A stretch of DNA of 64,000 bases from JAGVSR01 sp963750715 (GCA_963750715.1 CAVVRP010000008.1:124001-188000); one strand, 5' to 3'. Positions 27,592-37,530 are shown, counted from the first letter of the stretch. Numbers and translations: made by a program. The notes: generated by a model not told the origin, from the sequence alone.

Positions 27592-28751
27592 CAGCCGCTC
27601 CCCTTGGAGGAGGCCGTCGGGAGCACTCCCGGCACGGGGGCTTGCGGCCGCGATGCCGCGACGACCTCGACCGGCGAGCCTGAGCGCAGGTTCTGCTGGC
27701 CCGCCGTGACGATGGTGGCGTCGCCGGCAATGCCTTCAACGACTTCGACCTCGCCGTTGGCGCGCGGACCCAAAACGACGCGCTGTTCCATCGCCTTGCC
27801 ATCCTCGACGCGGAACACGAAGGTTTCACCGCCACGCGGTAACACTGCGCTTTCAGGAATGAGCACCACCTCGTGCTCCGATTGTTCCTTGAGAGCGATG
27901 CGGGCGAACAGCCCCGGCCGCAGTGCGCCGTCCTCGTTGGCGAGTCGGGAGCGGACTTGCAGCGCGCGTCCGTTCACGTCGACATGCGGGTTGATGGCAT
28001 ACACTTCGCCAGCGAACGTTCGCTGCGGAAACGCGTCGACGCGCACCTCGATCGCCTGACCAGTCTTGATGTCGCGAAGATAGATCTCCGGCACTTTGAA
28101 ATCGACTTTCAGACTGTCGATCTTCTCGATGTTGACGATCGGCGTGCCGGCACTGACGAACGCGCCGACGGACACGCCGCGAACGCCGGCGATGCCGTCG
28201 AAGGGCGCGCGCAGGAGATGCTTGCTGAGCCGCGTCTGCGCCAGTTCGAGTTCGGCTTGCGCGGTTTCGAAGCTGGACGTGGCCTCGTCGCGGGAGCGTT
28301 CGGTCACGTTGCCGGTGCGCGACAAGGCGCGGGCGCGGTCGTTATTGGCGGAAGCAAGGGTAAGGCGGGCGCGCGCCTGGGCCACTTCGGCCGCAACAAG
28401 CGCGTCGTCGAGTTTGACCAGAACGTCGCCCTGCTTGACCGGGCTGCCTTCGACAAAGACGATCGCGGAAATGCGCCCGGCGATCTCAGGGGCCAGCTGG
28501 ACGGATTCGTCCGACTGAAGCGAACCGATTGCCTTGATGTCACGCGAGCGGCGGGCCCGGCGCGCCTCGGCGACCTCGACGATGGCGGGACCCGCGGCTA
28601 CGTTCATGTCGGATGCAGCGAGGTTCGTGGCCGGTTGCGTGCCTGCATCGGTCGTGGCCCCGGTCAGCCTTTGCAGGGCTGCCGGCTGCATCCACCAGAG
28701 CGTGCCGGCTGCGATGCCAGCAACGCCCGCCACGATAAGTGCAAGTCTCAT
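27591..28751 (-). CDS. RND efflux periplasmic adaptor (membrane-fusion protein)
   Basis: 386 residues. The N-terminal anchor MRLALIVAGVAGIAAGTLWW is followed by the lipoyl half-motifs (SVQLAPEIAGRISAI, VEGSPVKQGDVLVKLDD), a coiled hairpin with QARARLTLASANNDRARALS, the second lipoyl half (LRAPFDGIAGVRGVSVGAFV) and the beta-barrel. The start at 28751 has AGAGG upstream; the longer frame lacks a site. It joins the RND permease to an outer-membrane channel. The operator-like palindrome at 28876 lies about 125 bases upstream. Confidence 0.93.
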   Translation of the reverse strand: MRLALIVAGVAGIAAGTLWWMQPAALQRLTGATTDAGTQPATNLAASDMNVAAGPAIVEVAEARRARRSRDIKAIGSLQSDESVQLAPEIAGRISAIVFVEGSPVKQGDVLVKLDDALVAAEVAQARARLTLASANNDRARALSRTGNVTERSRDEATSSFETAQAELELAQTRLSKHLLRAPFDGIAGVRGVSVGAFVSAGTPIVNIEKIDSLKVDFKVPEIYLRDIKTGQAIEVRVDAFPQRTFAGEVYAINPHVDVNGRALQVRSRLANEDGALRPGLFARIALKEQSEHEVVLIPESAVLPRGGETFVFRVEDGKAMEQRVVLGPRANGEVEVVEGIAGDATIVTAGQQNLRSGSPVEVVAASRPQAPVPGVLPTASSKGSG

Positions 28752-28875
28752 GTCGCCTCTGATCCTGTCGCTGGCGATGCGCCGGCCAATCGCTAGGCGC
28801 ACCTCATGCCGTCGTCCTGGTACTCTCAAGAGACGCTCCGCCGCCGCCGGTCCGTCGGGCTTGCGCCGAAGGAAA

Positions 28876-28889
28876 GCTAATTAGTTAGC
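28876..28889. promoter_or_regulatory. palindromic operator-like site upstream of the RND operon
   Basis: GCTAATTAGTTAGC has mirror arms GCTAA and TTAGC around TTAG, in a short AT-rich patch within GC-rich sequence. Sites of this shape are typical of TetR-family repressors of RND pumps. No TetR gene lies in the window, so the regulator is unknown. Confidence 0.45.
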
Positions 28890-29042
28890 ATACTACAGGA
28901 ATATGGCGGGTCGACGCCACAGGCCGGGGTCCGGCCCGAAGCTTGGCCCGCCAAGGACACTTCAAGCCATTGGCTTGGGGCCTCCCCGCGGGAGGCTGGC
29001 CCATGGGAAAACCTCGGCCAGGTCTCCAGTGGCGGCGCTGCG

Positions 29043-31046
29043 CTAGGCAGCCTTGGCCGCCCGGTCTACTAGTTTGACGATATCGGCCATAATGTCGTTC
29101 AGCTGGAAGTCCTTTGGGGTGTAGACGGCGGCAACACCAAACGCCTTGAGCGTACGCTCGTCCTCCGGCGGAATGATACCGCCGACGACCACGGGCACAT
29201 CGTCGAGGCCTTCCTTGCGCATCCGGTCCATGACCTCGCGCACCAGCGGCACGTGGCTGCCCGACAGGATTGAAAGTCCGACCACGTGCACCGCCTCGTC
29301 GAGTGCGGCGCGTACGATCTGGGCCGGTGTCAATCGGATGCCCTCGTAAACGACTTCCATGCCCGCATCGCGAGCTCGCACGGCGATCTGCTCGGCCCCG
29401 TTCGAGTGACCGTCGAGGCCCGGCTTGCCGACGAGGAACTTGATGCGGCGGCCGAGCTTTTCCGACACGACTTCGACCGAGACGCGGACCTCCGCGAGAC
29501 CGGGGCCATCGCGCTGGACAGCCGCCTGGGATACCCCGGTCGGTGCCCGATATTCGCCGAATATACGGCGCAACGCGGTGCCCCACTCGCCGGTGGTAAT
29601 GCTGGCCTTGGCGCAGGCGATCGAGGGTTCCATGACGTTGCGGCCTTCCTTGGCGGCGGCTTCGAGCGAGGCAAGTGCTGCTTTCGCGGCCTTGTCGTCG
29701 CGGTTTGCTCGCCAGGCCTTCAACTTTTCGACCTGTTCGGCTTCAACGGCGGGATCGACCACCATGATCGCACCTTCCCCGGTCGTCAGCGGAGACGGCT
29801 CGGTTTCGGTGAACTTGTTGACGCCGACGACAACCTGCTCGCCCGTCTCGATGCCCGACAGCCGGTTCGTGTTGCTCTCGACGAGGCGGCGCTTCATGTA
29901 GTCGATGGCGGCGATCGCGCCGCCCAGGGCGTCAATCGTCTTCAGTTCGGCCTTTGCTTGTTCCTTCAATTCCCCGACCTTGCGTGCGATTTCGGTGGAG
30001 CCGTCGAAGATATCGCCGTAGTCGAGAAGATCCGTCTCGTAGGCGAGGATCTGTTGCATGCGCAGCGACCACTGCTGGTCCCACGGACGCGGCAGGCCGA
30101 GCGCCTCGTTCCATGCCGGCAGCTGCACGGCGCGGGCCCGCGCGCCCTTCGAAAGCGTTACGGCCAGCATTTCCAGCAAGATTCGGTAGACGTTGTTTTC
30201 GGGTTGTGGCTCGGTCAGGCCGAGCGAATTGACCTGCACGCCGTAGCGGAACAAACGGTCCTTCGGATTGGTGACGCCATACCGCTCGCGCGTGATCTCG
30301 TCCCACAATTCGGTGAACGCGCGCATCTTGCACATCTCGGTGACGAAGCGCATGCCCGCGTTCACAAAAAACGAAACACGGCCGACGACCGTGCCGAACT
30401 GCTCGGCCGGAACTTCTCCGGATGCCTTCACTGTATCGAGCACCGCAATCGCCGTGGCGAGTGCGAAGGCCAGCTCCTGCACCGGCGTCGCGCCGGCTTC
30501 CTGAAGATGGTAGGAACAGACGTTGGTCGGGTTCCATTTGGGCACCTCGGTCCACGAAAACACGATGGTGTCCTTGATCAGCCGCAGCGACGGCTCGGGC
30601 GGAAACACGTAGGTGCCGCGCGACAGGTATTCCTTGATGATGTCGTTCTGAATGGTGCCGGTGAGCTTGGTTCTGTCGGCGCCGGTTTCGTCGGCAGCGG
30701 CGACGTAAAGCGACAGCAGCCACGCCGCCGTCGCATTGATCGTCATGGAGGTATTCATCTGGTCGAGCGGGATGCCGCCGAGCAGGGTGCGCATATCGCC
30801 CAGATGGCTGACCGGCACGCCGACCTTGCCGACTTCGCCACGCGCCAGTTCGTGATCACTGTCATACCCCGTCTGGGTGGGGAGATCGAAGGCGATGGAG
30901 AGACCCGTCTGCCCCTTCGAGAGGTTCTTCTTATAGAGTTCGTTCGACTTCGCAGCCGTGGAGTGGCCGGCATAGGTGCGAAACAGCCAGGGTTTGTCGC
31001 GCTCGGATTTGGGCGTGGCATTTCCGCTGGTCGTCTTGTCGGACAT
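29043..31046 (-). CDS. ecm: ethylmalonyl-CoA mutase (MeaA family)
   Basis: 667 residues. A B12-dependent isomerase converting (2R)-ethylmalonyl-CoA to (2S)-methylsuccinyl-CoA in the ethylmalonyl-CoA pathway. The mutase barrel opens with DKPWLFRTYAGHSTAAKSNE and LSIAFDLPTQTGYDSDH. The C-terminal cobalamin domain carries GKPGLDGHSNG with the DxHxxG ligand motif near residue 550, and LSILSGSH. Length and single-chain layout suit Ecm/MeaA rather than the larger methylmalonyl-CoA mutase; the two are related, so the substrate is inferred, supported by ccr and mcd nearby. No cobalamin riboswitch was seen upstream. Confidence 0.93.
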   Translation of the reverse strand: MSDKTTSGNATPKSERDKPWLFRTYAGHSTAAKSNELYKKNLSKGQTGLSIAFDLPTQTGYDSDHELARGEVGKVGVPVSHLGDMRTLLGGIPLDQMNTSMTINATAAWLLSLYVAAADETGADRTKLTGTIQNDIIKEYLSRGTYVFPPEPSLRLIKDTIVFSWTEVPKWNPTNVCSYHLQEAGATPVQELAFALATAIAVLDTVKASGEVPAEQFGTVVGRVSFFVNAGMRFVTEMCKMRAFTELWDEITRERYGVTNPKDRLFRYGVQVNSLGLTEPQPENNVYRILLEMLAVTLSKGARARAVQLPAWNEALGLPRPWDQQWSLRMQQILAYETDLLDYGDIFDGSTEIARKVGELKEQAKAELKTIDALGGAIAAIDYMKRRLVESNTNRLSGIETGEQVVVGVNKFTETEPSPLTTGEGAIMVVDPAVEAEQVEKLKAWRANRDDKAAKAALASLEAAAKEGRNVMEPSIACAKASITTGEWGTALRRIFGEYRAPTGVSQAAVQRDGPGLAEVRVSVEVVSEKLGRRIKFLVGKPGLDGHSNGAEQIAVRARDAGMEVVYEGIRLTPAQIVRAALDEAVHVVGLSILSGSHVPLVREVMDRMRKEGLDDVPVVVGGIIPPEDERTLKAFGVAAVYTPKDFQLNDIMADIVKLVDRAAKAA

Positions 31047-31229
31047 CGGACAATCCTCTTCGGGGCGGTGGGGTGGTGGATTTGTTTAGACTACATACCG
31101 CGTTGCGCAACGACAAATCGCGCGCAGGAGCGTGCGCGACAAAGCGTCTGCCAGGCCTTTGGGATTGCTTCAGGAAGGTTGGGTCGGCCGACCGTCGGCG
31201 CGCACCTACAAGTGGGGCCGCCGCCGAGA

Positions 31230-31586
31230 TCAGGACTGTTGGTCGCCCGTTGGCTTGGTCACGGGATCGCGGACTTCGGTCGCCGCCAGAATCGTCCGTG
31301 TGATCAGGATCATGAGCAAGATGCCTGCCAGCATGCCGGCCGAGCAGGACAGGATGACATTGGCGTCCTTCTGCGGAACCAGGATGACGCCGGCCTGCGA
31401 AAGTGCGTAGACCGTGGCGAAGCCGCCGAAGGAGATTGCCGGCAGGAAGCTTAGCGCCAGGCCCAGCGAGCCGGTCATACTGGAAAGAATGGCACAGGCG
31501 CCAAAGGTCAGCACGGCGCACACCCAGAAGGTGAACGTGTCAACGGCCATAATGTGAAACAGCATTTCCAGCATAACTGGGACCAT
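31230..31586 (-). CDS. hypothetical integral membrane protein, 118 residues
   Basis: Three hydrophobic segments: FTFWVCAVLTFGACAILSSM, LALSFLPAISFGGFATVYAL and a third around AGMLAGILLMILITRTILAA. The tail is short and hydrophilic. Start codons at 31586, 31574 or 31550 are all possible; none has a strong ribosome-binding site. It sits between ecm and ccr, divergent from ccr. No family recognised; a link to the pathway is not shown. Confidence 0.55.
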   Translation of the reverse strand: MVPVMLEMLFHIMAVDTFTFWVCAVLTFGACAILSSMTGSLGLALSFLPAISFGGFATVYALSQAGVILVPQKDANVILSCSAGMLAGILLMILITRTILAATEVRDPVTKPTGDQQS

Positions 31587-31725
31587 CTGCGCGTTGATGT
31601 TTCAAACGTGTAATCGTGACCCCTGCCAGCACCGTAGCGACGTCGGGTTAATTTCTGATTGAAGTAGCCGACGACCCCCCTTTATTGCGGCGCGAAAAAA
31701 TGCTTCATAATTTTGCCCGGGAACA

Positions 31726-31753
31726 CACAGAGGCTAAAAAACTAGGCTCTGTG
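31726..31753. promoter_or_regulatory. inverted repeat upstream of ccr
   Basis: CACAGAG and CTCTGTG are separated by 14 bases rich in A. The site ends 61 bases before the ccr start codon, near where a promoter or operator would be. In Methylorubrum, ccr is controlled by the TetR-type CcrR at a palindrome; a similar role here is inference. Confidence 0.38.
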
Positions 31754-31814
31754 GCACTTATGGCGATCTGCCGCCGAATGGCGCGTGACAACTCGTTCAG
31801 GGAGAGACGGTAGA

Positions 31815-33134
31815 ATGGCAAGTAAGGGCGCCGCACAAAAAGATGCGGGAACGGCACCAAGTGCTCCAGCCATAGTCGCAGCCAAGAAAGACCTTTACGA
31901 AATCGGTGAAATTCCGCCACTCGGTCACGTTCCTAAGAACATGCACGCTTGGACAATCCGTCGCGAACGCGAGGGCCCGCCCGAAACCGCGATGCAGATC
32001 GAAGTCGTTCCCACGTGGGAACTGGACAGCCACGACGTCCTCGTCCTCGTGATGGCTGCGGGAGTAAACTACAATGGCGTCTGGGCTTCGCTCGGCCAGC
32101 CGATCTCTGCATTCGACGGACACAAACAGCCTTATCATGTCGCCGGTTCAGATGCGTCGGGCATCGTTTGGGCGGTCGGATCCAAGGTCAAGCGCTGGAA
32201 GGTCGGCGACGAAGTCGTCGTCCATTGTAACCAGGACGACGGCGACGATGAAGAGTGCAACGGCGGCGATCCGATGTTCTCCCCCTCGCAGCGCATCTGG
32301 GGCTACGAAACGCCGGACGGTTCCTTCGCGCAGTTCACGCGCGTGCAGGACCGCCAGCTTCTCGAGCGGCCCAAGCATCTGAGTTGGGAAGAGAGCGCCT
32401 GCTACACGCTTTGCCTCGCTACGTCCTACCGCATGCTGTTCGGGCACCGCCCGCACGTCCTGCGTCCCGGACACAACGTGCTCGTATGGGGCGCGTCGGG
32501 CGGCATCGGCTCGATGGCAATCCAGCTCTGCGCAACGACCGGCGCCAACGCGATCGGCGTCGTCTCGGATGAGGACAAGCGCGATTTCGTCATGCAGCTC
32601 GGCGCCAAAGGCGTGCTCAACCGCAAGAATTTCAATTGCTGGGGACAGTTACCGAAGGTCGGGACGCCGGAGTTCAACGCCTGGATGAAGGAAGCACGCA
32701 AGTTCGGCGCGGCCATCTGGGAAATCACCGGCAAGGGCAACAACGTCGACTGCGTGTTTGAGCATCCGGGTGAATCCACATTCCCCCTGTCGGTGCTCGT
32801 GACGAAGCGGGGCGGCATGGTCGTCATCTGCGCGGGCACCACCGGCTTCAATCTGACGATGGATGCGCGCTACCTCTGGATGCACCAGAAGCGCGTCCAG
32901 GGCTCGCACTTTGCCAATCTTCAGCAGGCCTCCCTCGCCAACCGCCTCGTCGTTGAGCGGCGCATCGATCCGTGCATGTCGGAAGTTTTCCCGTGGGCGC
33001 AGATCCCCAAGGCGCACATGCGTATGTATCGCAACGAACATAAGCCCGGCAATATGGCCGTGCTGGTATCGGCGCCGACGACCGGCCTAAAGACACTCGA
33101 AGACGTGATCGAGGCGGGCCAGCAGCGCGCTTGA
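31815..33134 (+). CDS. ccr: crotonyl-CoA carboxylase/reductase
   Basis: 439 residues. Carries out the reductive carboxylation of crotonyl-CoA with CO2 and NADPH to (2S)-ethylmalonyl-CoA, the defining step of the ethylmalonyl-CoA pathway. It is an MDR-fold enzyme: the NADPH-binding loop is VLVWGASGGIGSMAIQLC near residue 225, with family motifs HVAGSDASGIVWAVGSKVK and WGYETPDGSFAQF. The ATG at 31815 follows GGGAGAGACGG; the earlier in-frame codon lacks support. Closely similar to rhizobial and methylotroph Ccr by eye. Confidence 0.97.
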   Translation: MASKGAAQKDAGTAPSAPAIVAAKKDLYEIGEIPPLGHVPKNMHAWTIRREREGPPETAMQIEVVPTWELDSHDVLVLVMAAGVNYNGVWASLGQPISAFDGHKQPYHVAGSDASGIVWAVGSKVKRWKVGDEVVVHCNQDDGDDEECNGGDPMFSPSQRIWGYETPDGSFAQFTRVQDRQLLERPKHLSWEESACYTLCLATSYRMLFGHRPHVLRPGHNVLVWGASGGIGSMAIQLCATTGANAIGVVSDEDKRDFVMQLGAKGVLNRKNFNCWGQLPKVGTPEFNAWMKEARKFGAAIWEITGKGNNVDCVFEHPGESTFPLSVLVTKRGGMVVICAGTTGFNLTMDARYLWMHQKRVQGSHFANLQQASLANRLVVERRIDPCMSEVFPWAQIPKAHMRMYRNEHKPGNMAVLVSAPTTGLKTLEDVIEAGQQRA

Positions 33135-33245
33135 TTGAGGCGGGCCTTGCCGACGTCAGTCAAAACGTGAAACACAAAATGGGAGCCTCCAGCAGGGCCA
33201 CTTCCTTTATATTGCGCTGTGTCGGAATGACTGGGCGGTGCGGGA

Positions 33246-34118
33246 TCAGTGCCCATTGCCGTTTCCGTTCAAGATGCCTTCACCGTTGCCGAGTTTCTTC
33301 AGCTCCATGATGCCGCGATTGAGTTCGGCGCCGAGAATGATCGTGATCGCCGTGAACTGGAAAAAAATCAACGCCACCATGAGCTGCGACAGGCCGGCGT
33401 AGAAGCGCGTGTAGTCGCTCAAGTTCAGATAGTACGAATAAAGACCAGCGACTGCGAGCCAGAGCACGACAGACAGCAGAACCCCGGGCCACACATCCGC
33501 CAGACGCCGCCGCCCCGCTGCCAGGAACATATGGAAAGCCAGCAGCTGAGCCGTGATGACCAACGCCGCTGACGCGTAGCGCTTAAACAGCCCGACCCAG
33601 TCGGACGCGAGCAGCGTCTTCGCCCACTGGGGCTCATATTGGCTGAAGTTGGTCGCAATGGCCGGACCGACGACCACCATCCACGTCAGAAACAGCATGG
33701 AAACGGCGCTGACGGCCACGAACACCATGCTGATCAGGAGACACAGCGGATAAGGCCGTGTCTCGTGCACGCGATAGGCGCCGTTCAGTGCCGCGCGCAT
33801 CGTCTCGATGGCGCTCGTGGCGAAGAAGAGGGCGATGAACCCGCTCACCGTCAGCAGGTCGATGCGACTCGCACCCATGATCGACTCGACTTGCGGCGCA
33901 AGCGCCTTCGCAACGGCTTCGGGCAAAATCTGGAACAGCTGGGCCGCCGCCTGGGTGGCAAGTTCACGGCCGCCGAAGATGCCGGACAGGGCGCCCATGA
34001 AAATGCAGAACGGAAACAGGGAGACGACGAACGAGTAGGCCACCGAGCCCGCCATGGCGAACCCTGAATGCTCGTAAGTGCGATAGATCGCGGAGAGTAC
34101 GGTTTTATAGCGGTCCAT
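33246..34118 (-). CDS. YihY/BrkB-family membrane protein
   Basis: 290 residues with about six membrane helices. The family hallmarks are present: AGSVAYSFVVSLFPFCIFMG in the first span, AALNGAYRVHETRPY and the later AELNRGIMELKK. The C-terminus ends in a short Gly/Asn tail (GNGEGILNGNGNGH). The family is widespread, was once called ribonuclease BN in error, and has no settled function. It converges with ccr. Confidence 0.9.
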   Translation of the reverse strand: MDRYKTVLSAIYRTYEHSGFAMAGSVAYSFVVSLFPFCIFMGALSGIFGGRELATQAAAQLFQILPEAVAKALAPQVESIMGASRIDLLTVSGFIALFFATSAIETMRAALNGAYRVHETRPYPLCLLISMVFVAVSAVSMLFLTWMVVVGPAIATNFSQYEPQWAKTLLASDWVGLFKRYASAALVITAQLLAFHMFLAAGRRRLADVWPGVLLSVVLWLAVAGLYSYYLNLSDYTRFYAGLSQLMVALIFFQFTAITIILGAELNRGIMELKKLGNGEGILNGNGNGH

Positions 34119-34378
34119 ATCGTTTCTGGCGGATCCTGTCGCACCGGGGGTTATTCTTGCTCATGACCATGCGACGGCGGCAACCTAGTCGCCGATCGGA
34201 TAATGGTCCACGGCGGTAGTGTCACGGGGGCGGCGCCGTGGCATGCACTTTGTCCCCGGATCGCGCCACAGCTGCCGGCACAGTCTCATGGACGCGATGG
34301 GCCCTTGAAACTAAACTGCCGCTGTCATCTGCAGGCAATGGATCTCCTTCGGGGTGGCAAAAATCCGAGAGTAGAGCG

Positions 34379-35671
34379 ATGGATGTACCGCACGATGACC
34401 TGCGGACCCGGTTAACGGACGTCATTGCCGTGGCCGAACGGGCCTTGAACCGGCACCCTGACTGGCAGCAGTTGGGGGCGCTCGCCAGCCAGCAGGCCGC
34501 ATACGGTTCACTGTCTCAGGAGGAACGCGCGGCAAAGGCGGCGCTGGAAGTGCGGCTCGCTGCAAATCCACTGTTCAGCGTGCGCCGAAAGCTGCAGGAG
34601 GCGCTGTCCCTCCTCGCGGAACCCGAACACGCCGAACAATTCGAGCCGGCTTCCCCGCCATGTCTTCTGGCCGCTGCGGAACCCACCGAATTGCAACGTC
34701 CCACCCGGATTGCCGACAAGGTCACGGGGCTGCCGAAGTCGCCTCAGGACGCCAATGGTTCCATCGTCGTGCACGCGGCGCCGCCCGTGCCGATGCCCCC
34801 ACCCGGCGGCGCGCCATCGGCCCCGCCTGACGACCTGACCTCGATCCGCTACATCGAACAACAAATCGCGGCCGGGCTGGCTAGGCTTGGCGTGACGACG
34901 TGGGCGCAGATCGCCAATTTCTCCGCATCCGACGTCCGCCTGGTGAGCGCGGCGCTCCGACTGGGACGGCGCATCAACACGGAAAACTGGATCGAACACG
35001 CCGCCCTGCTGAAGCAGCGCCAGGGGCGGGCCGTCACGACCGCCTTCCAGGGTTCCGGGGCGCTTCGCGTCGTCACTGACGCCACCGCCGCTGTCTCGCA
35101 ACCCGATCTCGTCGCTGCCGCGAGCGAACGAATTCTGTCGCAGATCCGGGCCATCCAGCCCGAGCGTGCCTCCGCAGCGTCCGTACCACCGGTCGCGCCG
35201 GCCAAGACCGAGACGACGGCGCCGGCACCATCAAAGTCACCGCCGATTGAGCCCGCATTCGTCGAACCGGCCGTGCCTGTCGCGACCATCGCGGCTGCCG
35301 CCGACGAGGCCGAAGTGGCAGTGGTCGCGCCGCAGCTGCCGCCGGCGGTTCCGGCCAGCCCCGAACCTGCGTTGCCGATACCGTCAAATGTCGAAACTCC
35401 GGCTCAGACGTATTTCTCCGCCGCGATCAAACCTGAAGAGGCCGAAGTTGTGATCGTGGCGCGCGACGTCTACGTAAGTCGTCATGCGTCAACGGAATAT
35501 CAACGCGGGAGCGCCGGATCGACGGCTCGACCCTTTGAAACGTTAACTCCGCCAGCGGCGACGGCGGTCGGCGGAGCGGAGCGCGGGTTCACCGGCTTTT
35601 TCTTCAAAGTCGAGGATGCCAGCGTCGAGATCTTCACGGGCGACGATCCGCCTGGGCGCGTCAAGCGTTAA
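34379..35671 (+). CDS. helix-hairpin-helix-like protein with Pro/Ala-rich linkers
   Basis: 430 residues from the ATG at 34379 (GAGAG upstream). Residues about 10-75 are helical and charged (TRLTDVIAVAERALNRHPDW). Residues about 155-215 read DDLTSIRYIEQQIAAGLARL and GVTTWAQIANFSASDVRLVS, a helix-hairpin-helix-like domain resembling the one found at the end of some NuoE and ribosomal-protein-like chains. A long Pro/Ala/Val segment separates it from a conserved-looking end, GFTGFFFKVEDASVEIFTGD. There is no signal peptide. Function unknown; it lies between YihY and mcd on the mcd strand. Confidence 0.7.
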   Translation: MDVPHDDLRTRLTDVIAVAERALNRHPDWQQLGALASQQAAYGSLSQEERAAKAALEVRLAANPLFSVRRKLQEALSLLAEPEHAEQFEPASPPCLLAAAEPTELQRPTRIADKVTGLPKSPQDANGSIVVHAAPPVPMPPPGGAPSAPPDDLTSIRYIEQQIAAGLARLGVTTWAQIANFSASDVRLVSAALRLGRRINTENWIEHAALLKQRQGRAVTTAFQGSGALRVVTDATAAVSQPDLVAAASERILSQIRAIQPERASAASVPPVAPAKTETTAPAPSKSPPIEPAFVEPAVPVATIAAAADEAEVAVVAPQLPPAVPASPEPALPIPSNVETPAQTYFSAAIKPEEAEVVIVARDVYVSRHASTEYQRGSAGSTARPFETLTPPAATAVGGAERGFTGFFFKVEDASVEIFTGDDPPGRVKR

Positions 35672-35849
35672 CCTATGCGCGACCCGCTTCGGGCTGACTT
35701 GAGGAGTTGACGCCCGCGGGTCGCCTGGATGAGGCGCGCCGCGATGTCACGTGGCGGCACGATTGCCTGATGCAACGGGCTGAGTAAGTTGCAGCAACCG
35801 CGGCGCCGGCGCGTCGGACCAGCTGAGGTTCCACTGGAGGATAAGTTCG

Positions 35850-37530
35850 ATGACCATCGCCAAACTCAAGGCCGACGCCAACATCCTGGGCGCAAGTCCG
35901 GGCCGGCTGCTCGAAAGCGCCCGTGAAGCCATGGCCGCCGCGGACAAGGTAATGGCGTCAGCCAAGGCGGGTGTTCGGGTCAAGATCAAGGAAGCCGGCG
36001 GCATCGACGCCGCCCAGCATTCCGGCCATGGCCTTGCCTGGCTCGCGACCACCGTCGAAGCGCTGCGCCAGATGCACGTGTGGGGCGTCACACTTCAGCA
36101 GGAAGGCAAATTCGGCGAATTCGACCAACTGATCCTCGCCATCGCCTTCGCCGAATACTGCGCCCAGATCGCGGGCGGCATTCCGATGAGCCAGGTCGAA
36201 ATCATCCGCCCCGATGCGATGGGCGTCTCCCGCGCCGAGATCCGCAAGTTCGAAGACTTCTGTCGGCGGCATCGTCGAGGCAGGCAGCTCCGACCAGGTT
36301 AAGGCGCGCCTCGCGGAACTGATCAAGAACGCGCAGGGCGCGACCACGTTCGGGGCCTCGGGCCTCGACGACGTGCATAGCGAAATCCACGAGACGATGC
36401 GCACGTTCTCCGAAGCCGAAGTCGTGCCGCATGCGCATGAGTGGCATCTGCAGAACGCCTACATCCCACTCGATATCATCGCCAAGCTCGCTGAACTCGG
36501 CGTGTTCTCGCTGTCACTGCCGGAAGAATACGGTGGCATGGGCCTTGGCAAGCTTGCCATGTGCGTCGTCTCGGAAGAACTGTCGCGCGGCTACATCGGC
36601 GTCGGCTCGCTCGGCACCCGCGCCGAGATCGCCGGCGAACTGATCCTGCACAACGGCACGCCTGACCAGAAGGCCAAGTTCCTGCCGAAGATCGCCAGCG
36701 GCGAAATGCTCCCCACCGCCGTCTTCACCGAACCCAACACCGGTTCGGATCTGGCGTCTCTCAAGACGCGCGCGGTGAAGGAAGGCGACACCTACAAAAT
36801 CACCGGCCAGAAGACGTGGATCACGCATCCCGTGCGCGCCGACGTAATGACCGTGCTCGCCCGCACCAACCCGAACGAGAAGGGCTACAAGGGCCTTTCC
36901 ATGTTCCTCGCGGAAAAGCCGCGCGGTTCCGACGAGACCCCCTTCCCGGCGAAGGGCATGACGGGCGGCGAAATCGAAGTGCTCGGCTATCGCGGCATGA
37001 AGGAGTACGACATCTCCTTCGACAACTTCGAAGTACCGGTCGAAAACCTGCTCGGCGGCGTCGAGGGCCAGGGCTTCAAGCAGCTCATGAACACGTTCGA
37101 AGGCGCCCGCATCCAGACGGCGGCTCGCGCCGTCGGCGTCGCCCAGTGCGCGATGGATCTGGGGCTGAAGTACGCACTCGACCGCGTGCAGTTCGGCGCG
37201 CCAATCTATTCCTTCCCGCGCGTCGCCAACAAGGTCGTGATGATGGCGGTCGAAACGATGGTCGCCCGCCAGCTCACCTACTTCGCAGCCCGCCAGAAGG
37301 ACGAAGGCCGCCGTTGCGATCTCGAAGCCGGCATGGCCAAGCTGCTCGGCGCGCGCGTGGCGTGGGCCAACGCCGACAACGCGCTGCAAATCCACGGCGG
37401 CAACGGTTTCGCGCTTGAGTATCCGGTGAGCCGCGTGCTATGCGACGCGCGCATCCTGAACATCTTCGAGGGCGCCGCCGAGATCCAGGCCCAGGTCATC
37501 ACCCGCCGCCTGCTCGAAGGCGCGAACTGA
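35850..37530 (+). CDS. mcd: (2S)-methylsuccinyl-CoA dehydrogenase (one-base frameshift)
   Basis: FAD-dependent acyl-CoA dehydrogenase oxidising (2S)-methylsuccinyl-CoA to mesaconyl-CoA, third signature enzyme of the ethylmalonyl-CoA pathway. The first 136 residues (MTIAKLKADANILGASPGRL to RAEIRKFEDF) are the extra N-terminal region typical of Mcd. The rest (VGGIVEAGSSDQVKARL onward) is in the next frame. Removing one T at 36258-36259 yields 559 residues, the family length. Dehydrogenase motifs include AVFTEPNTGSDLASLKT, EYDISFDNFEVPVENLLGG and LQIHGGNGFALEYPVSR. With ecm and ccr nearby the gene should be functional, so the shift is most simply an error. Confidence 0.9.

Noticed and set aside
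29286..31454. 722-codon open frame opposite ecm
   Set aside because: Fully antisense to a strongly recognised B12 mutase, rich in Arg/His/Asp as such shadows are; no domain.
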